DNA from: Aedoeadaptatus coli
GTDB taxonomy: Bacteria > Bacillota > Clostridia > Tissierellales > Peptoniphilaceae
DNA: 64,000 nucleotides
Reading direction: 5' to 3'
Assembly: GCF_900343085.1 (NCBI RefSeq)
Contig: NZ_OPYI01000001.1
Span: 62,001 to 126,000, forward strand
Shown here: in pieces, positions 24,745 through 33,208 of the stretch
Layout of the letters: each line of letters starts with the position of its first letter
Numbering within the stretch: the stretch's first letter is position 1
Position numbers and translations under genes: made by a program
The notes under the pieces: model-generated
Database searches by the model: none
What the model saw: only the letters and a program-made list of their open reading frames with translations
What the model was told of the DNA's origin: nothing

Positions 24745-26547
24745 GTGATTAATTCGAAAATACTAAATGAAATAATAAAAGATATAAAAAATGTTTTTAA
24801 GATAAGAGATAAGAAGAAATTTGTATTAGAAAATCTTCCTTACCTCTTATTTTTTTATATAGGAAATATCTTTGCAAGCCATGTCAACTCTTATGTAGGA
24901 GGAGATATAATAGATAGAATTCTAGTAGCTTTTAGTCAAATAGATACTTTAAAATATATTCCATCATTAAAAATAAAAAATCTGATACCCGGTCTAATTC
25001 TATCAGTAGTTATTAAGTTAATCCTTATACAGAAAAAGAAAAAAGCAAAAAAGTTTAGAGAGGGCAGAGAATATGGATCGGCAAGATGGGGAAATGAAAA
25101 AGATATTGAGCCATACATTGACAAGAAGTTTGAAAACAATGTGCTATTAACTCAAACTGAAAGACTTACCATGAACAATAGACCTAAAAATCCAAAATAT
25201 GCGAGAAATAAAAATGTATTGGTAATTGGAGGTTCTGGTAGTGGTAAAACAAGGTTTTTTGTAAAGCCAAATCTCATGCAAATGCACTCTTCATATGTAG
25301 TAACCGATCCAAAAGGAACATTAGTCTTGGAATGTGGGAAAATGTTGGAAAGAAATGGATATGAGATAAAAATACTAAACACAATAAACTTTAAAAAATC
25401 CATGAGATATAATCCCTTTGCATACTTGAAAAGTGAAAAAGATATTTTGAAATTAGTACAAACAATAATTGCAAATACTAAGGGAGAAGGAGAAAAATCA
25501 ACTGAGGATTTTTGGGTGAAAGCTGAAAAACTCTATTACACAGCACTTATAGGATATATCTGGTATGAAGCTCCTAAAGAAGAACAGAACTTTACAACTT
25601 TACTTGCTATGATAGATGCAAGTGAGGTAAGAGAAGAAGATGAAAATTTTAAAAATGCAGTAGACTATATGTTTGAAGCATTAGAAAAAGAAAAGCCAAA
25701 TCATTTTGCAGTAAAACAATATAAGAAATACAAACTAGCAGCAGGAAAAACTGCCAAATCAATCCTTATATCCTGTGGAGCAAGGCTTGCTCCATTTGAT
25801 ATTCAGGAACTTAGGGACTTAATGAAAGAAGATGAACTGGAGCTTGATACACTTGGAGAAAAGAAAACAGCTTTATTCGTAATAATATCGGATACAGATG
25901 ATACATTTAACTTTGTAGTATCAATAATGTACTCACAATTATTTAATCTATTATGTGATAAAGCAGATGATGAATATGGCGGAAGACTTCCTGTTCATGT
26001 GAGATGCCTACTTGATGAATTCGCAAATATCGGCTTAATTCCTAAATTTGAAAAGCTGATAGCAACTATTAGAAGTAGAGAAATATCAGCTTGTATAATA
26101 TTACAAGCACAATCACAACTAAAAAGTATCTATAAAGATAATGCAGATACCATAGTTGGCAATTGTGATTCGACGTTATTTTTAGGAGGCAAAGAAAGAA
26201 CAACATTAAAAGAATTATCTGAAAGCCTAGGCAAAGAAACCATAGACCTATATAACACATCAGAAACAAGATCAAATCAAAAGAGTTTTGGTTTAAACTA
26301 TCAAAAAACTGGAAAAGAATTAATGAGTCAAGATGAAATAACTGTAATGGATGGTGGGAAATGTATCTACCAATTAAGAGGAGTTAGACCATTTCTTTCA
26401 GATAAATTTGACATAACCAAACATAAGAATTATAAGTTCCTTGAAGATTATGATAAGAGAAATATATTTGACATAGAGAAATACCTGCAGAGAAAAGATG
26501 AGGTTAAGTTAAAAGAGAGTATGGTAGTTGAAATATTAGATGAATAA
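24745..26547 (+). CDS. VirD4/TraG-type coupling protein
   Basis: 600-residue membrane-anchored ATPase that delivers the relaxase-DNA complex to the secretion channel. N-terminal membrane segments at about 28-45 and 75-92. Walker A is VIGGSGSGKTRFFVKPN near 161; Walker B and following helix read LDEFANIGLIPKFEKLIATIRSREIS near 415; ILQAQSQLKSIY follows. GTG 24745 is the start after GGAGAGGA. It lies between PcfB and the VirB-like genes, as in Tn1549. Confidence 0.93.
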   Translation: MINSKILNEIIKDIKNVFKIRDKKKFVLENLPYLLFFYIGNIFASHVNSYVGGDIIDRILVAFSQIDTLKYIPSLKIKNLIPGLILSVVIKLILIQKKKKAKKFREGREYGSARWGNEKDIEPYIDKKFENNVLLTQTERLTMNNRPKNPKYARNKNVLVIGGSGSGKTRFFVKPNLMQMHSSYVVTDPKGTLVLECGKMLERNGYEIKILNTINFKKSMRYNPFAYLKSEKDILKLVQTIIANTKGEGEKSTEDFWVKAEKLYYTALIGYIWYEAPKEEQNFTTLLAMIDASEVREEDENFKNAVDYMFEALEKEKPNHFAVKQYKKYKLAAGKTAKSILISCGARLAPFDIQELRDLMKEDELELDTLGEKKTALFVIISDTDDTFNFVVSIMYSQLFNLLCDKADDEYGGRLPVHVRCLLDEFANIGLIPKFEKLIATIRSREISACIILQAQSQLKSIYKDNADTIVGNCDSTLFLGGKERTTLKELSESLGKETIDLYNTSETRSNQKSFGLNYQKTGKELMSQDEITVMDGGKCIYQLRGVRPFLSDKFDITKHKNYKFLEDYDKRNIFDIEKYLQRKDEVKLKESMVVEILDE

Positions 26548-26598
26548 ATTTAAAATTAGAAGTAAGATAGATATTTAGGAAAGATTAAAAGAAATTAC

Positions 26599-26627
26599 TT
26601 GACAAAAAATATTTTATAGCATATAAT
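26599..26627 (+). promoter_or_regulatory. Consensus promoter of the Abi_2 locus
   Basis: TTGACA (26599-26604), 17-base spacer, TATAAT (26622-26627). A perfect match, so this locus is transcribed independently of the conjugation operon. Confidence 0.85.
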
Positions 26628-26633
26628 AATGTC

Positions 26634-26690
26634 AACAGTACCCGACACGCCTCTTAACAATGCGGACCAAGTCGGGTCATTTGATTTTAG
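26634..26690 (+). ncRNA. Structured leader like the abiF RNA motif
   Basis: ACCCGAC (26640-26646) pairs with GTCGGGT (26671-26677), enclosing a smaller CGC/GCG helix (26648-26664) and an unpaired CTCTTAACAAT. It starts right after the predicted start site and ends at the ribosome site of the Abi_2 gene. A conserved RNA named abiF has been described upstream of Abi_2 genes; position and shape match, but I cannot run a covariance model. Confidence 0.6.
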
Positions 26691-26698
26691 GAGAAAAA

Positions 26699-27562
26699 AT
26701 GAAAAAAATTCATCAAGAACCGATTAGTATAGAAAATCAAGTAAAAAACTTAATAGACTTAGGACTTTTAGTAGAAGATAAAACTTATGCTAAGAAAATT
26801 CTTGGAAGAATATCCTATTACAGGCTGATTAAAGCTTATAGTATCACATTAAAAAAAGATGGAAGATATATATCAGGAATAAGTTTTGAAGATATTGTAA
26901 GTTTATATAAATTTGATAGAGAACTTAGACAGCTTATATTTGAAACAATAGAGCATATTGAAGTTTCTTTAAGAGCAGTTATCACAAACTATTTTTCTTT
27001 AAGATATGGGAACTTTTCATATAAAGATATGAATAATTTTGAGAAACAAAAGGAACAAGAAAGGGTACTAGAAGAATTAGCAAGGGAAGTTAAAAGAAAT
27101 AGACGCTCACCATTTATAAAAAACTTTAAAGACAATTATGAAGGTGGAGAAATTCCACTCTATGCAGTGATAGAAGTAGCAAGTTTTGGAACTTTATCTA
27201 AAATGTATAAGAATATGAAAAATGAAGATAAAAGTAAAATTGCAAAAGTCTTTCATACAGACTACCATTACTTTGAATCTTGGATAGAAAATTTTGCCTA
27301 TATAAGAAATATATGTGCCCATTATGGCAGGCTATATGGAGCAAAGCTTACAAAATCACCAAAGCTATATAAAGAATATTTAAAAAATAATATTTCAAAC
27401 AATACAATATTTGCTACATTAGTTAATCTTAAAATAGTTTCTGAAGAAGAAAATTACAAAAATTTTTATCATGATCTAATAGCACTAATAGCAAGATATG
27501 AAAATATTGAATTAAGACATGTTGGCTTTATAGAAAACTGGAAAGAATTACTAAAACCATAA
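26699..27562 (+). CDS. Abi_2 family (AbiD/AbiF-like) abortive infection protein
   Basis: 287 residues. The Abi_2 pattern is clear: QVKNLIDLGLLVEDKTYAKKILGRISYYRLIKAY, FDRELRQLIFETIEHIEVSLRAVI, and FYHDLIALI at the end. RNICAHYGRLY near residue 203 gives an R-x4-H motif typical of HEPN ribonucleases, so RNA cleavage during phage infection is the likely activity. ATG 26699 follows AGGAG (26689-26693). The locus has its own promoter and terminator and sits as an insert between conjugation genes. Confidence 0.88.
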   Translation: MKKIHQEPISIENQVKNLIDLGLLVEDKTYAKKILGRISYYRLIKAYSITLKKDGRYISGISFEDIVSLYKFDRELRQLIFETIEHIEVSLRAVITNYFSLRYGNFSYKDMNNFEKQKEQERVLEELAREVKRNRRSPFIKNFKDNYEGGEIPLYAVIEVASFGTLSKMYKNMKNEDKSKIAKVFHTDYHYFESWIENFAYIRNICAHYGRLYGAKLTKSPKLYKEYLKNNISNNTIFATLVNLKIVSEEENYKNFYHDLIALIARYENIELRHVGFIENWKELLKP

Positions 27563-27580
27563 AATTAAATAGAGAAATTT

Positions 27581-27610
27581 ACACCGAAAAAAACATTTCG
27601 GTGTTTTTTT
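27581..27610 (+). terminator. Terminator after the Abi_2 gene
   Basis: ACACCGAAA (27581-27589) pairs with TTTCGGTGT (27596-27604), followed by T to 27610. Confidence 0.88.
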
Positions 27611-27628
27611 ATGCCCAAAGGAGGAAGA

Positions 27629-27661
27629 ATGAAATATATACGAGATGAGCCGAAAAAATAA
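27629..27661 (+). CDS. Ten-codon micro-ORF with strong ribosome site (tentative)
   Basis: AAAGGAGG (27617-27624) precedes ATG 27629, which reads MKYIRDEPKK then TAA. It lies between two terminators. It may be a leader peptide or the leftover start of a lost gene. Confidence 0.25.
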   Translation: MKYIRDEPKK

Positions 27662-27700
27662 GATACAGAGAAAAATGAAATATTAATTAATTAGAAGTAG

Positions 27701-27729
27701 AAGCGATAGAGAAAACTATCGCTTTTTTT
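27701..27729 (+). terminator. Terminator-like hairpin before the SSB-like gene
   Basis: AAGCGATAG (27701-27709) pairs with CTATCGCTT (27716-27724), followed by T to 27729. Confidence 0.8.
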
Positions 27730-27752
27730 ATGGAATAAAGGAGATAGAACAA

Positions 27753-28076
27753 ATGGAAAGAGAAATGCTAAATATTAATGGAAATCTAGTAGGAGAAATA
27801 AAAACAACTGCAATAGATACAAAGGAAGGAGAAAAAGAAGTAGCTAACTTCACAATAGTTAGAAAGAACAAAGAAGAAGGAAAGGTTAAGAAAGAATATA
27901 TCTACTGTAATCTCTACGGAGAAAAGGCAAAAAGTGTGAAGGAATTTAAAAGTGGAGAATACATCCATATTTTTGGATATTTTAAGGAAACAAAAAAAGA
28001 AGACAAGACATTTAAAAATTTTATCGTAAAGCACATAAATAAAATTAAAAAAGAAGAAAAAGAGGAGGAAATATAA
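27753..28076 (+). CDS. SSB-like OB-fold protein
   Basis: 107 residues. The pattern LNINGNLVGEIK, EVANFTIVRKNK, KEYIYCNLYGEKAKSV, KSGEYIHIFGYFKE resembles single-stranded DNA-binding OB folds without the acidic tail of housekeeping SSB. It is similar to the C-terminal third of the 53298-54440 product. AAGGAG precedes ATG 27753. Probably protects transferred single strands. It is directly followed by the Maff2 gene. Confidence 0.7.
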   Translation: MEREMLNINGNLVGEIKTTAIDTKEGEKEVANFTIVRKNKEEGKVKKEYIYCNLYGEKAKSVKEFKSGEYIHIFGYFKETKKEDKTFKNFIVKHINKIKKEEKEEEI

Positions 28077-28292
28077 ATGGAATTTTTTACACAAGCAGTA
28101 AATGTATTAAAAATATTAGTTACAGCAATTGGTGCAGGGCTTGGAGCATGGGGTGTTATCAACCTGATGGAAGGTTATGGGAATGACAACCCTGGTGCTA
28201 AATCTCAAGGCATTAAGCAGCTTATGGCTGGAGGGGGAATTGTACTCATAGGTTTAAAACTAATACCGCTATTAGCAAACGTGTTAAAATAA
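28077..28292 (+). CDS. Maff2 family membrane protein
   Basis: 71 residues with two hydrophobic segments separated by YGNDNPGAKSQGIKQLMAGGG. This Gly-rich pattern (MEGYGNDNPGAKSQGIKQ) is typical of Maff2 proteins in Tn1549-type conjugation modules, which resemble VirB2-like small subunits. It starts at the base after the SSB-like stop. Confidence 0.85.
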   Translation: MEFFTQAVNVLKILVTAIGAGLGAWGVINLMEGYGNDNPGAKSQGIKQLMAGGGIVLIGLKLIPLLANVLK

Positions 28293-28293
28293 A

Positions 28294-29157
28294 ATGTTTA
28301 ATATAGTAGATAAGATCAAAGAGTTTTTTTCGGAGATACTTATTGATATGATCAAGGAAAATTTAAGCGGAATGCTCCTTGATATAAATGACAAAGTATC
28401 AACGATAGCAAATGAGGTAGGAAAGACTCCGAGTGGATGGAACTCGGAGGTTTTCCACTTCATAAAGTCTATTTCAGAAAATGTTATACTTCCCATAGCA
28501 GGTCTTATCATAACGGCTGTACTATGTATTGAATTAATTCAAATGGTAATGAACAAAAATAATATGCATGACACAGATACCTTTGGTTTTTTTAAATATA
28601 TGATAAAAATGTGGATAGCAGTATGGCTTGTATCTCATGCTTTTGACTTTTCTATGGCAGTATTTGATGTGGCACAGAATTTAATAGGAAAGGCAGCAGG
28701 TGTGGCAAATGCTAGTGCAAAAGTTTCTCCGGGTGATATAGCTAATATGGTAGATAGCCTAAAAGGAGAGTCAATAGGAAAATTAATGACTATAGTACTA
28801 GAGACATCAATTGTAAAGATGATAATTCAAGGGATATCAATACTCATTACAGTTATTCTATACGGCAGGATGATAGAAATATATATTTATACTTCAGTTT
28901 GCGCCATACCTTTTGCCACAATGGGTAATAAAGAATGGGGAAGTATTGGAACAAACTATATAAGAGGGCTCTTCGCACTTGGCTTGCAAGGTTTATTCTT
29001 ACTTATATGCGTAGGAATTTATGCCGTACTTGTTAAGACTTTAAATATATCAGACATACACAAAAGTATTTTTGAATTACTAGGATACACATTAATACTT
29101 GGGATAACTATGATGAAATCAGGAAGTATTGCAAAATCAATTTTAAATGCTCATTAA
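28294..29157 (+). CDS. VirB6/TrbL-like channel membrane protein
   Basis: 287 residues with about six membrane helices (near 62-84, 100-125, 178-200, 215-235, 240-262, 268-283). The amphipathic N-terminus (IVDKIKEFFSEILIDMIKENLSGM) and order between Maff2 and PrgI match the VirB6-like CD1107-type component of the mating channel. It starts one base after the Maff2 stop, so translation is coupled. Confidence 0.8.
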   Translation: MFNIVDKIKEFFSEILIDMIKENLSGMLLDINDKVSTIANEVGKTPSGWNSEVFHFIKSISENVILPIAGLIITAVLCIELIQMVMNKNNMHDTDTFGFFKYMIKMWIAVWLVSHAFDFSMAVFDVAQNLIGKAAGVANASAKVSPGDIANMVDSLKGESIGKLMTIVLETSIVKMIIQGISILITVILYGRMIEIYIYTSVCAIPFATMGNKEWGSIGTNYIRGLFALGLQGLFLLICVGIYAVLVKTLNISDIHKSIFELLGYTLILGITMMKSGSIAKSILNAH

Positions 29158-29171
29158 TAAAAAAGGAGAAG

Positions 29172-29432
29172 ATGATGAAAATTAGAAGAAAAAAGGACAA
29201 AAAAATTAATTTAAAAACACTTGGAACAATAGGACTCCCAATACTTTTAATAGGGGGATATATTACAAGAGAAATACAAAATAGAATGATTATAAGAAAA
29301 ACATCGGAAGTTTTAGATAATAGAGAAGAAACGAATGAAAAAGTATTAGAAATAGCAGTGAATATGGGAAAATCATTAGAAGATCTGAACAGAGAAGATA
29401 TATATGGCTTTTACTTAGAGGGTTTAGAATAA
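29172..29432 (+). CDS. Small membrane-associated conjugation protein
   Basis: 86 residues: a basic start (MMKIRRKKDKKIN), one membrane helix (LGTIGLPILLIGGYI), and an acidic helical tail. I do not recognise a family. Its place between VirB6-like and PrgI genes, with one-base overlap to PrgI, suggests a channel accessory. ATG 29172 or 29175 may be used. Confidence 0.6.
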   Translation: MMKIRRKKDKKINLKTLGTIGLPILLIGGYITREIQNRMIIRKTSEVLDNREETNEKVLEIAVNMGKSLEDLNREDIYGFYLEGLE

Positions 29433-29770
29433 TGGCTTATGTAAATGTCCCAAAGGACTTAACAAAAGTAAAAACAAAGGTAGCTCTAAATCTAACAAAA
29501 AGACAATTAATTGGCTTTACAATTGCAGGTCTAATAGGCTTTCCAGTATATTTAATGGTAAAAAAAGTGCTGCCTAATGACCTATCTATGTTAATCATGA
29601 TAGGTGTGTCTTTTCCTATAATATTTGCAACTCTTTATGAAAAGGACGGGATCTATTTTGAAAAATATTTAAAGTATATTATAGATAAGAAAAGACAGAC
29701 AAGTATAAGGATATACAAGACAGAATGTATTTATGATATAAAGAAACAAAGAAAGGAAAGGAGTAAATGA
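29432..29770 (+). CDS. PrgI family protein (VirB3-like)
   Basis: 112 residues. VNVPKDLTKVKTKVALNLTKRQLIGFTIAGLIGFPVYLMVKK is the PrgI signature, with two membrane helices at about 26-46 and 52-70. A basic tail follows ([12 protein letters not shown]). It is the VirB3-like inner membrane partner of the VirB4 ATPase, whose gene overlaps it by four bases. Confidence 0.88.
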   Translation: MAYVNVPKDLTKVKTKVALNLTKRQLIGFTIAGLIGFPVYLMVKKVLPNDLSMLIMIGVSFPIIFATLYEKDGIYFEKYLKYIIDKKRQTSIRIYKTECIYDIKKQRKERSK

Positions 29771-32262
29771 ATCAAATACAGAAAAAACAACAGAAAAAAT
29801 TAAATCAAGAAAAAAGAAATTTAAAAAAACAAAAAGAAGATTTAAAAAGCATTAGTATAAGTCAAAAAAAGATGAAAAAAGCAAATATTTCTAAAGAAAA
29901 AGGAAAGCCCAAAAAGAAGCTTTCCTTTTTTGGTGGGAAGAAGAAAAAGAGTGTTCAGGAAACAATCCCTTATTTAAGAATGTTGAGAAATGGGATTTGC
30001 CAAGTTGAGAAGAACAAATTTAATAAAATGATACGTTTTTTAGATATTAACTACCAGCTTTCCACAGAAGAAGATAAGGAAAGTATATTTAATGAATTTT
30101 CAAGTTTTTTAAACTATTTTGATCCAAGTGTCGATATGGAACTTTCATATATTAATCGTATAGGAAAAAATGAAGAAGTAGAAAAAAACATCAATGTTCC
30201 GGATAGAAACGATTCATATAATGAAATACGAAAAGAGTACAGGGAAATGCTAAAAAATCAGAGTCAGAAAGGAAATAATGGACTTACTAAATATATGTAT
30301 ATCACCTTTAGCTTACAAGCACAAGATTTAAAAGAGGCAACTACAAGACTTGAAAGAATGGAAATGGATATATTAAATAACTTTAAGCAGATGGGAGTAA
30401 AAGCTTATGTATTAAGTGGATATGAAAGGTTAAAGGTTATTCACGATATATTAAATCCGAATAAGAATTTTGTTTTTTCCTTTGAAGACCTAAAATATAG
30501 TGGACTATCTACTAAGGATTATATAGTACCAGCATCATTTAACTTTTCATCTCACAATCAATTTAAAATTGGAGAATACTTTGGAGAAGTAAACTTTCTG
30601 CAAATTCTAGCACCTGAATTATCAGATAGATTATTATCAGAATTTTTAGGGGTTGAAGAAAATATGATTGTAACATTTCATATAAATTCCATTGATCAAA
30701 CAGAAGCCATAAAGATGATTAAAAGAAAAATAACGGACTTGGATAAAATGAAAATTGAAGAAAATAAGAAGGCTATAAGATCAGGATATGATATTGATAT
30801 TCTTCCAAGCGATTTAATTACCTATGGTAATGATGCTAAGAAACTATTGGTAGAACTTCAAAATCATAATGAGAGAATGTTTGTCATAACTATTTTGTTT
30901 ACAAATATGGAAAAAAGTAGAAAGAAATTGAGTAATATAATCTTTCAACTAAATTCAATAGCAGGTAGGCATAATTGTGTATTGAAAAATCTTAACTATA
31001 GACAGGAACAAGGACTAATTTCCTCCCTGCCACTTGGAAAAAATGAAATCGAAATAAAAAGAGGACTTACAACTAGCTCTACAGCAGTCTTTATTCCTTT
31101 TACAACAGAAGAGTTGTGCTTAGAAGGAGAGAGCTTATACTACGGATTAAATGCTTTAAGTCGTAACATCATTATGACAGATAGAAAGCTTTTAAAGAAT
31201 CCAAACGGTTTAATACTTGGAACGCCTGGTAGTGGTAAATCTTTTTCGGCTAAAAGAGAAATTACCAATGCTTTTTTAATCACACAAGATGACATCATTA
31301 TATGTGATCCGGAAGGGGAGTATGGAAATTTAACTAAGGCACTAGGTGGAGAAGTTATAAAAATATCGCCAACAAGTAAGGATTATATAAACCCGTTGGA
31401 TATAAATGTAGACTATGCCGATGAAGACAATCCCTTATCTTTAAAGTCTGATTTTATTCTTTCACTGTTTGAACTTGTAGTAGGAAAGGAAGGGTTAAGT
31501 GCAGAAGAAACTTCAGTAATTGATAGATGTCTTCCAATATTATATAAGGATTACTTCGACAATCCCATTTCTGAAAATATGCCAATTTTAGAAGATTTAT
31601 ATAATTTACTTTTAAAACAAGAAGAAAATGTAGGGAAAAAATTAGCGGTAGAAATGGAAATTTATGTCAAAGGTAGTCTTAATGTATTTAATCATAGGAC
31701 TAATGTAGATACAGGAAATAGAATTCTTTGTTATGACATTAAGGAATTAGGAAAGCAACTTAGAAAAATAGGTATGTTAATTGTTCAAGATCAAGTGTGG
31801 AATAGAGTAACTATTAATAGAAATAAGAAGGAAACCAGATATTACTGTGACGAATTCCATTTGCTTTTAAGAGAAGAACAAACAGCCTCATATTCCATAG
31901 AAATTTGGAAGAGATTTAGAAAATGGGGAGGGATTCCAACAGGATTAACACAAAATGTAAAGGACCTTTTAGCCAGTCCTGAAATAGAAAATATATTTGA
32001 TAACACTGATTTTATCTTAATGCTTAATCAAGCTAGTGGTGATAGGGAAATTTTAGCGAACAAGTTAAATATATCTCTTTATCAGTTATCCTACGTCACA
32101 AATTCCAATGAGGGAGAGGGATTACTATTCTATGGAAACACAATAGTACCTTTTGTAGATAGCTTTCCTAAAGATACAAAATTGTATAAGTTAATGACAA
32201 CTAAACCAGAAGAATTAAAGGAAGGGATAGAAATTGATAGACAGAGAGAAGTTAAAAACTAA
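29767..32262 (+). CDS. VirB4/TraE-type conjugation ATPase
   Basis: 831 residues. A very basic N-terminal stretch (about 1-65) precedes a CagE/TrbE/VirB-like domain. Walker [15 protein letters not shown] lies near 484, Walker B-like [15 protein letters not shown] near 505, and [26 protein letters not shown] near 697. It powers the mating-pair secretion system. Starts by ATGA overlap with PrgI. Its last 29 bases overlap the methyltransferase gene. Confidence 0.93.
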   Translation: MNQIQKKQQKKLNQEKRNLKKQKEDLKSISISQKKMKKANISKEKGKPKKKLSFFGGKKKKSVQETIPYLRMLRNGICQVEKNKFNKMIRFLDINYQLSTEEDKESIFNEFSSFLNYFDPSVDMELSYINRIGKNEEVEKNINVPDRNDSYNEIRKEYREMLKNQSQKGNNGLTKYMYITFSLQAQDLKEATTRLERMEMDILNNFKQMGVKAYVLSGYERLKVIHDILNPNKNFVFSFEDLKYSGLSTKDYIVPASFNFSSHNQFKIGEYFGEVNFLQILAPELSDRLLSEFLGVEENMIVTFHINSIDQTEAIKMIKRKITDLDKMKIEENKKAIRSGYDIDILPSDLITYGNDAKKLLVELQNHNERMFVITILFTNMEKSRKKLSNIIFQLNSIAGRHNCVLKNLNYRQEQGLISSLPLGKNEIEIKRGLTTSSTAVFIPFTTEELCLEGESLYYGLNALSRNIIMTDRKLLKNPNGLILGTPGSGKSFSAKREITNAFLITQDDIIICDPEGEYGNLTKALGGEVIKISPTSKDYINPLDINVDYADEDNPLSLKSDFILSLFELVVGKEGLSAEETSVIDRCLPILYKDYFDNPISENMPILEDLYNLLLKQEENVGKKLAVEMEIYVKGSLNVFNHRTNVDTGNRILCYDIKELGKQLRKIGMLIVQDQVWNRVTINRNKKETRYYCDEFHLLLREEQTASYSIEIWKRFRKWGGIPTGLTQNVKDLLASPEIENIFDNTDFILMLNQASGDREILANKLNISLYQLSYVTNSNEGEGLLFYGNTIVPFVDSFPKDTKLYKLMTTKPEELKEGIEIDRQREVKN

Positions 32263-33199
32263 TTATATTATTAATTTAGATGCAATTTCTGCTCTAAAGG
32301 AATTTCCAGATAAAATATTTGATTGCTGTATTACATCTCCTCCATATTATGGACTTAGAGATTATAAAGCAGAAGGACAAATTGGAAGAGAAGAAAGTCC
32401 GGAGGAATATTTAAATAAATTAATTAAAGTCTTTAGAGAAGTAAAAAGAGTATTAAAAAAAGAAGGAACACTTTGGGTAGTTATTGGAGATTCTTATGCA
32501 GGTACAAGAAGCAAAAAAAAATATAAAGATCCTAAAAACATAGAAGGAAGAAGTGGTCAAAAAGAGTCTATTACAGAAAAACTCAGTGGCTACAAGGCAA
32601 AAGACTTAATGGGGATACCTTGGCAACTAGCTTTAAAATTAAGAGAGGATGGTTGGTATTTAAGAAGCGATATTATTTGGCATAAGGAAAATGCCATGCC
32701 TGAGTCTTGTAGGGATAGACCATCAAGGTCTTATGAACATATCTTCCTACTATCAAAAGCAAGAAAGTATTTCTATAACTTTGACGCTATGAAAGAACCA
32801 ATAAAAGAAATAAGCAAGAAAAGATATATGAGGGCAAGAGGAAAAGATAATAAGTATTTACAAGAAGGCACAGGAGCTAAAAGACAGAGCATAAATGAAG
32901 CAAGAGAGTATGGAGAATATATAGGAGATAATGTCCCTAAGTTTAGAAACAATAGAGATATTTGGACTATTAACACCAGTGCGTTTAAAGGAAAACACTA
33001 TGCGGTATTTCCACCAAAACTGGTAGAACTTTGTATAAAAGCAGGATGTCCTAAAAAAGGCTTAATTCTTGATCCCTTTATGGGTTCAGGAACTGTTGGA
33101 ATGGTAGCTATTAGGATGGACAGAGAATATATTGGAATTGACATAAACAAAGACTACTGTCAAATAGCTAAAGAAAGGATAGAGAAAAATATGAAATAG
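32234..33199 (+). CDS. Site-specific DNA methyltransferase (N4-C/N6-A, beta class)
   Basis: 321 residues. Catalytic motif [11 protein letters not shown] near residue 31 and SAM-binding [25 protein letters not shown] near 278, in the beta-class order (motif IV before motif I). The variable region includes the sequence [20 protein letters not shown]. No restriction partner is next to it, so it looks like an orphan that could protect the element from host restriction. TTG 32234 starts inside the virB4 gene. Confidence 0.85.
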   Translation: MIDREKLKTNYIINLDAISALKEFPDKIFDCCITSPPYYGLRDYKAEGQIGREESPEEYLNKLIKVFREVKRVLKKEGTLWVVIGDSYAGTRSKKKYKDPKNIEGRSGQKESITEKLSGYKAKDLMGIPWQLALKLREDGWYLRSDIIWHKENAMPESCRDRPSRSYEHIFLLSKARKYFYNFDAMKEPIKEISKKRYMRARGKDNKYLQEGTGAKRQSINEAREYGEYIGDNVPKFRNNRDIWTINTSAFKGKHYAVFPPKLVELCIKAGCPKKGLILDPFMGSGTVGMVAIRMDREYIGIDINKDYCQIAKERIEKNMK

Positions 33200-33208
33200 G
33201 AGGTATAT

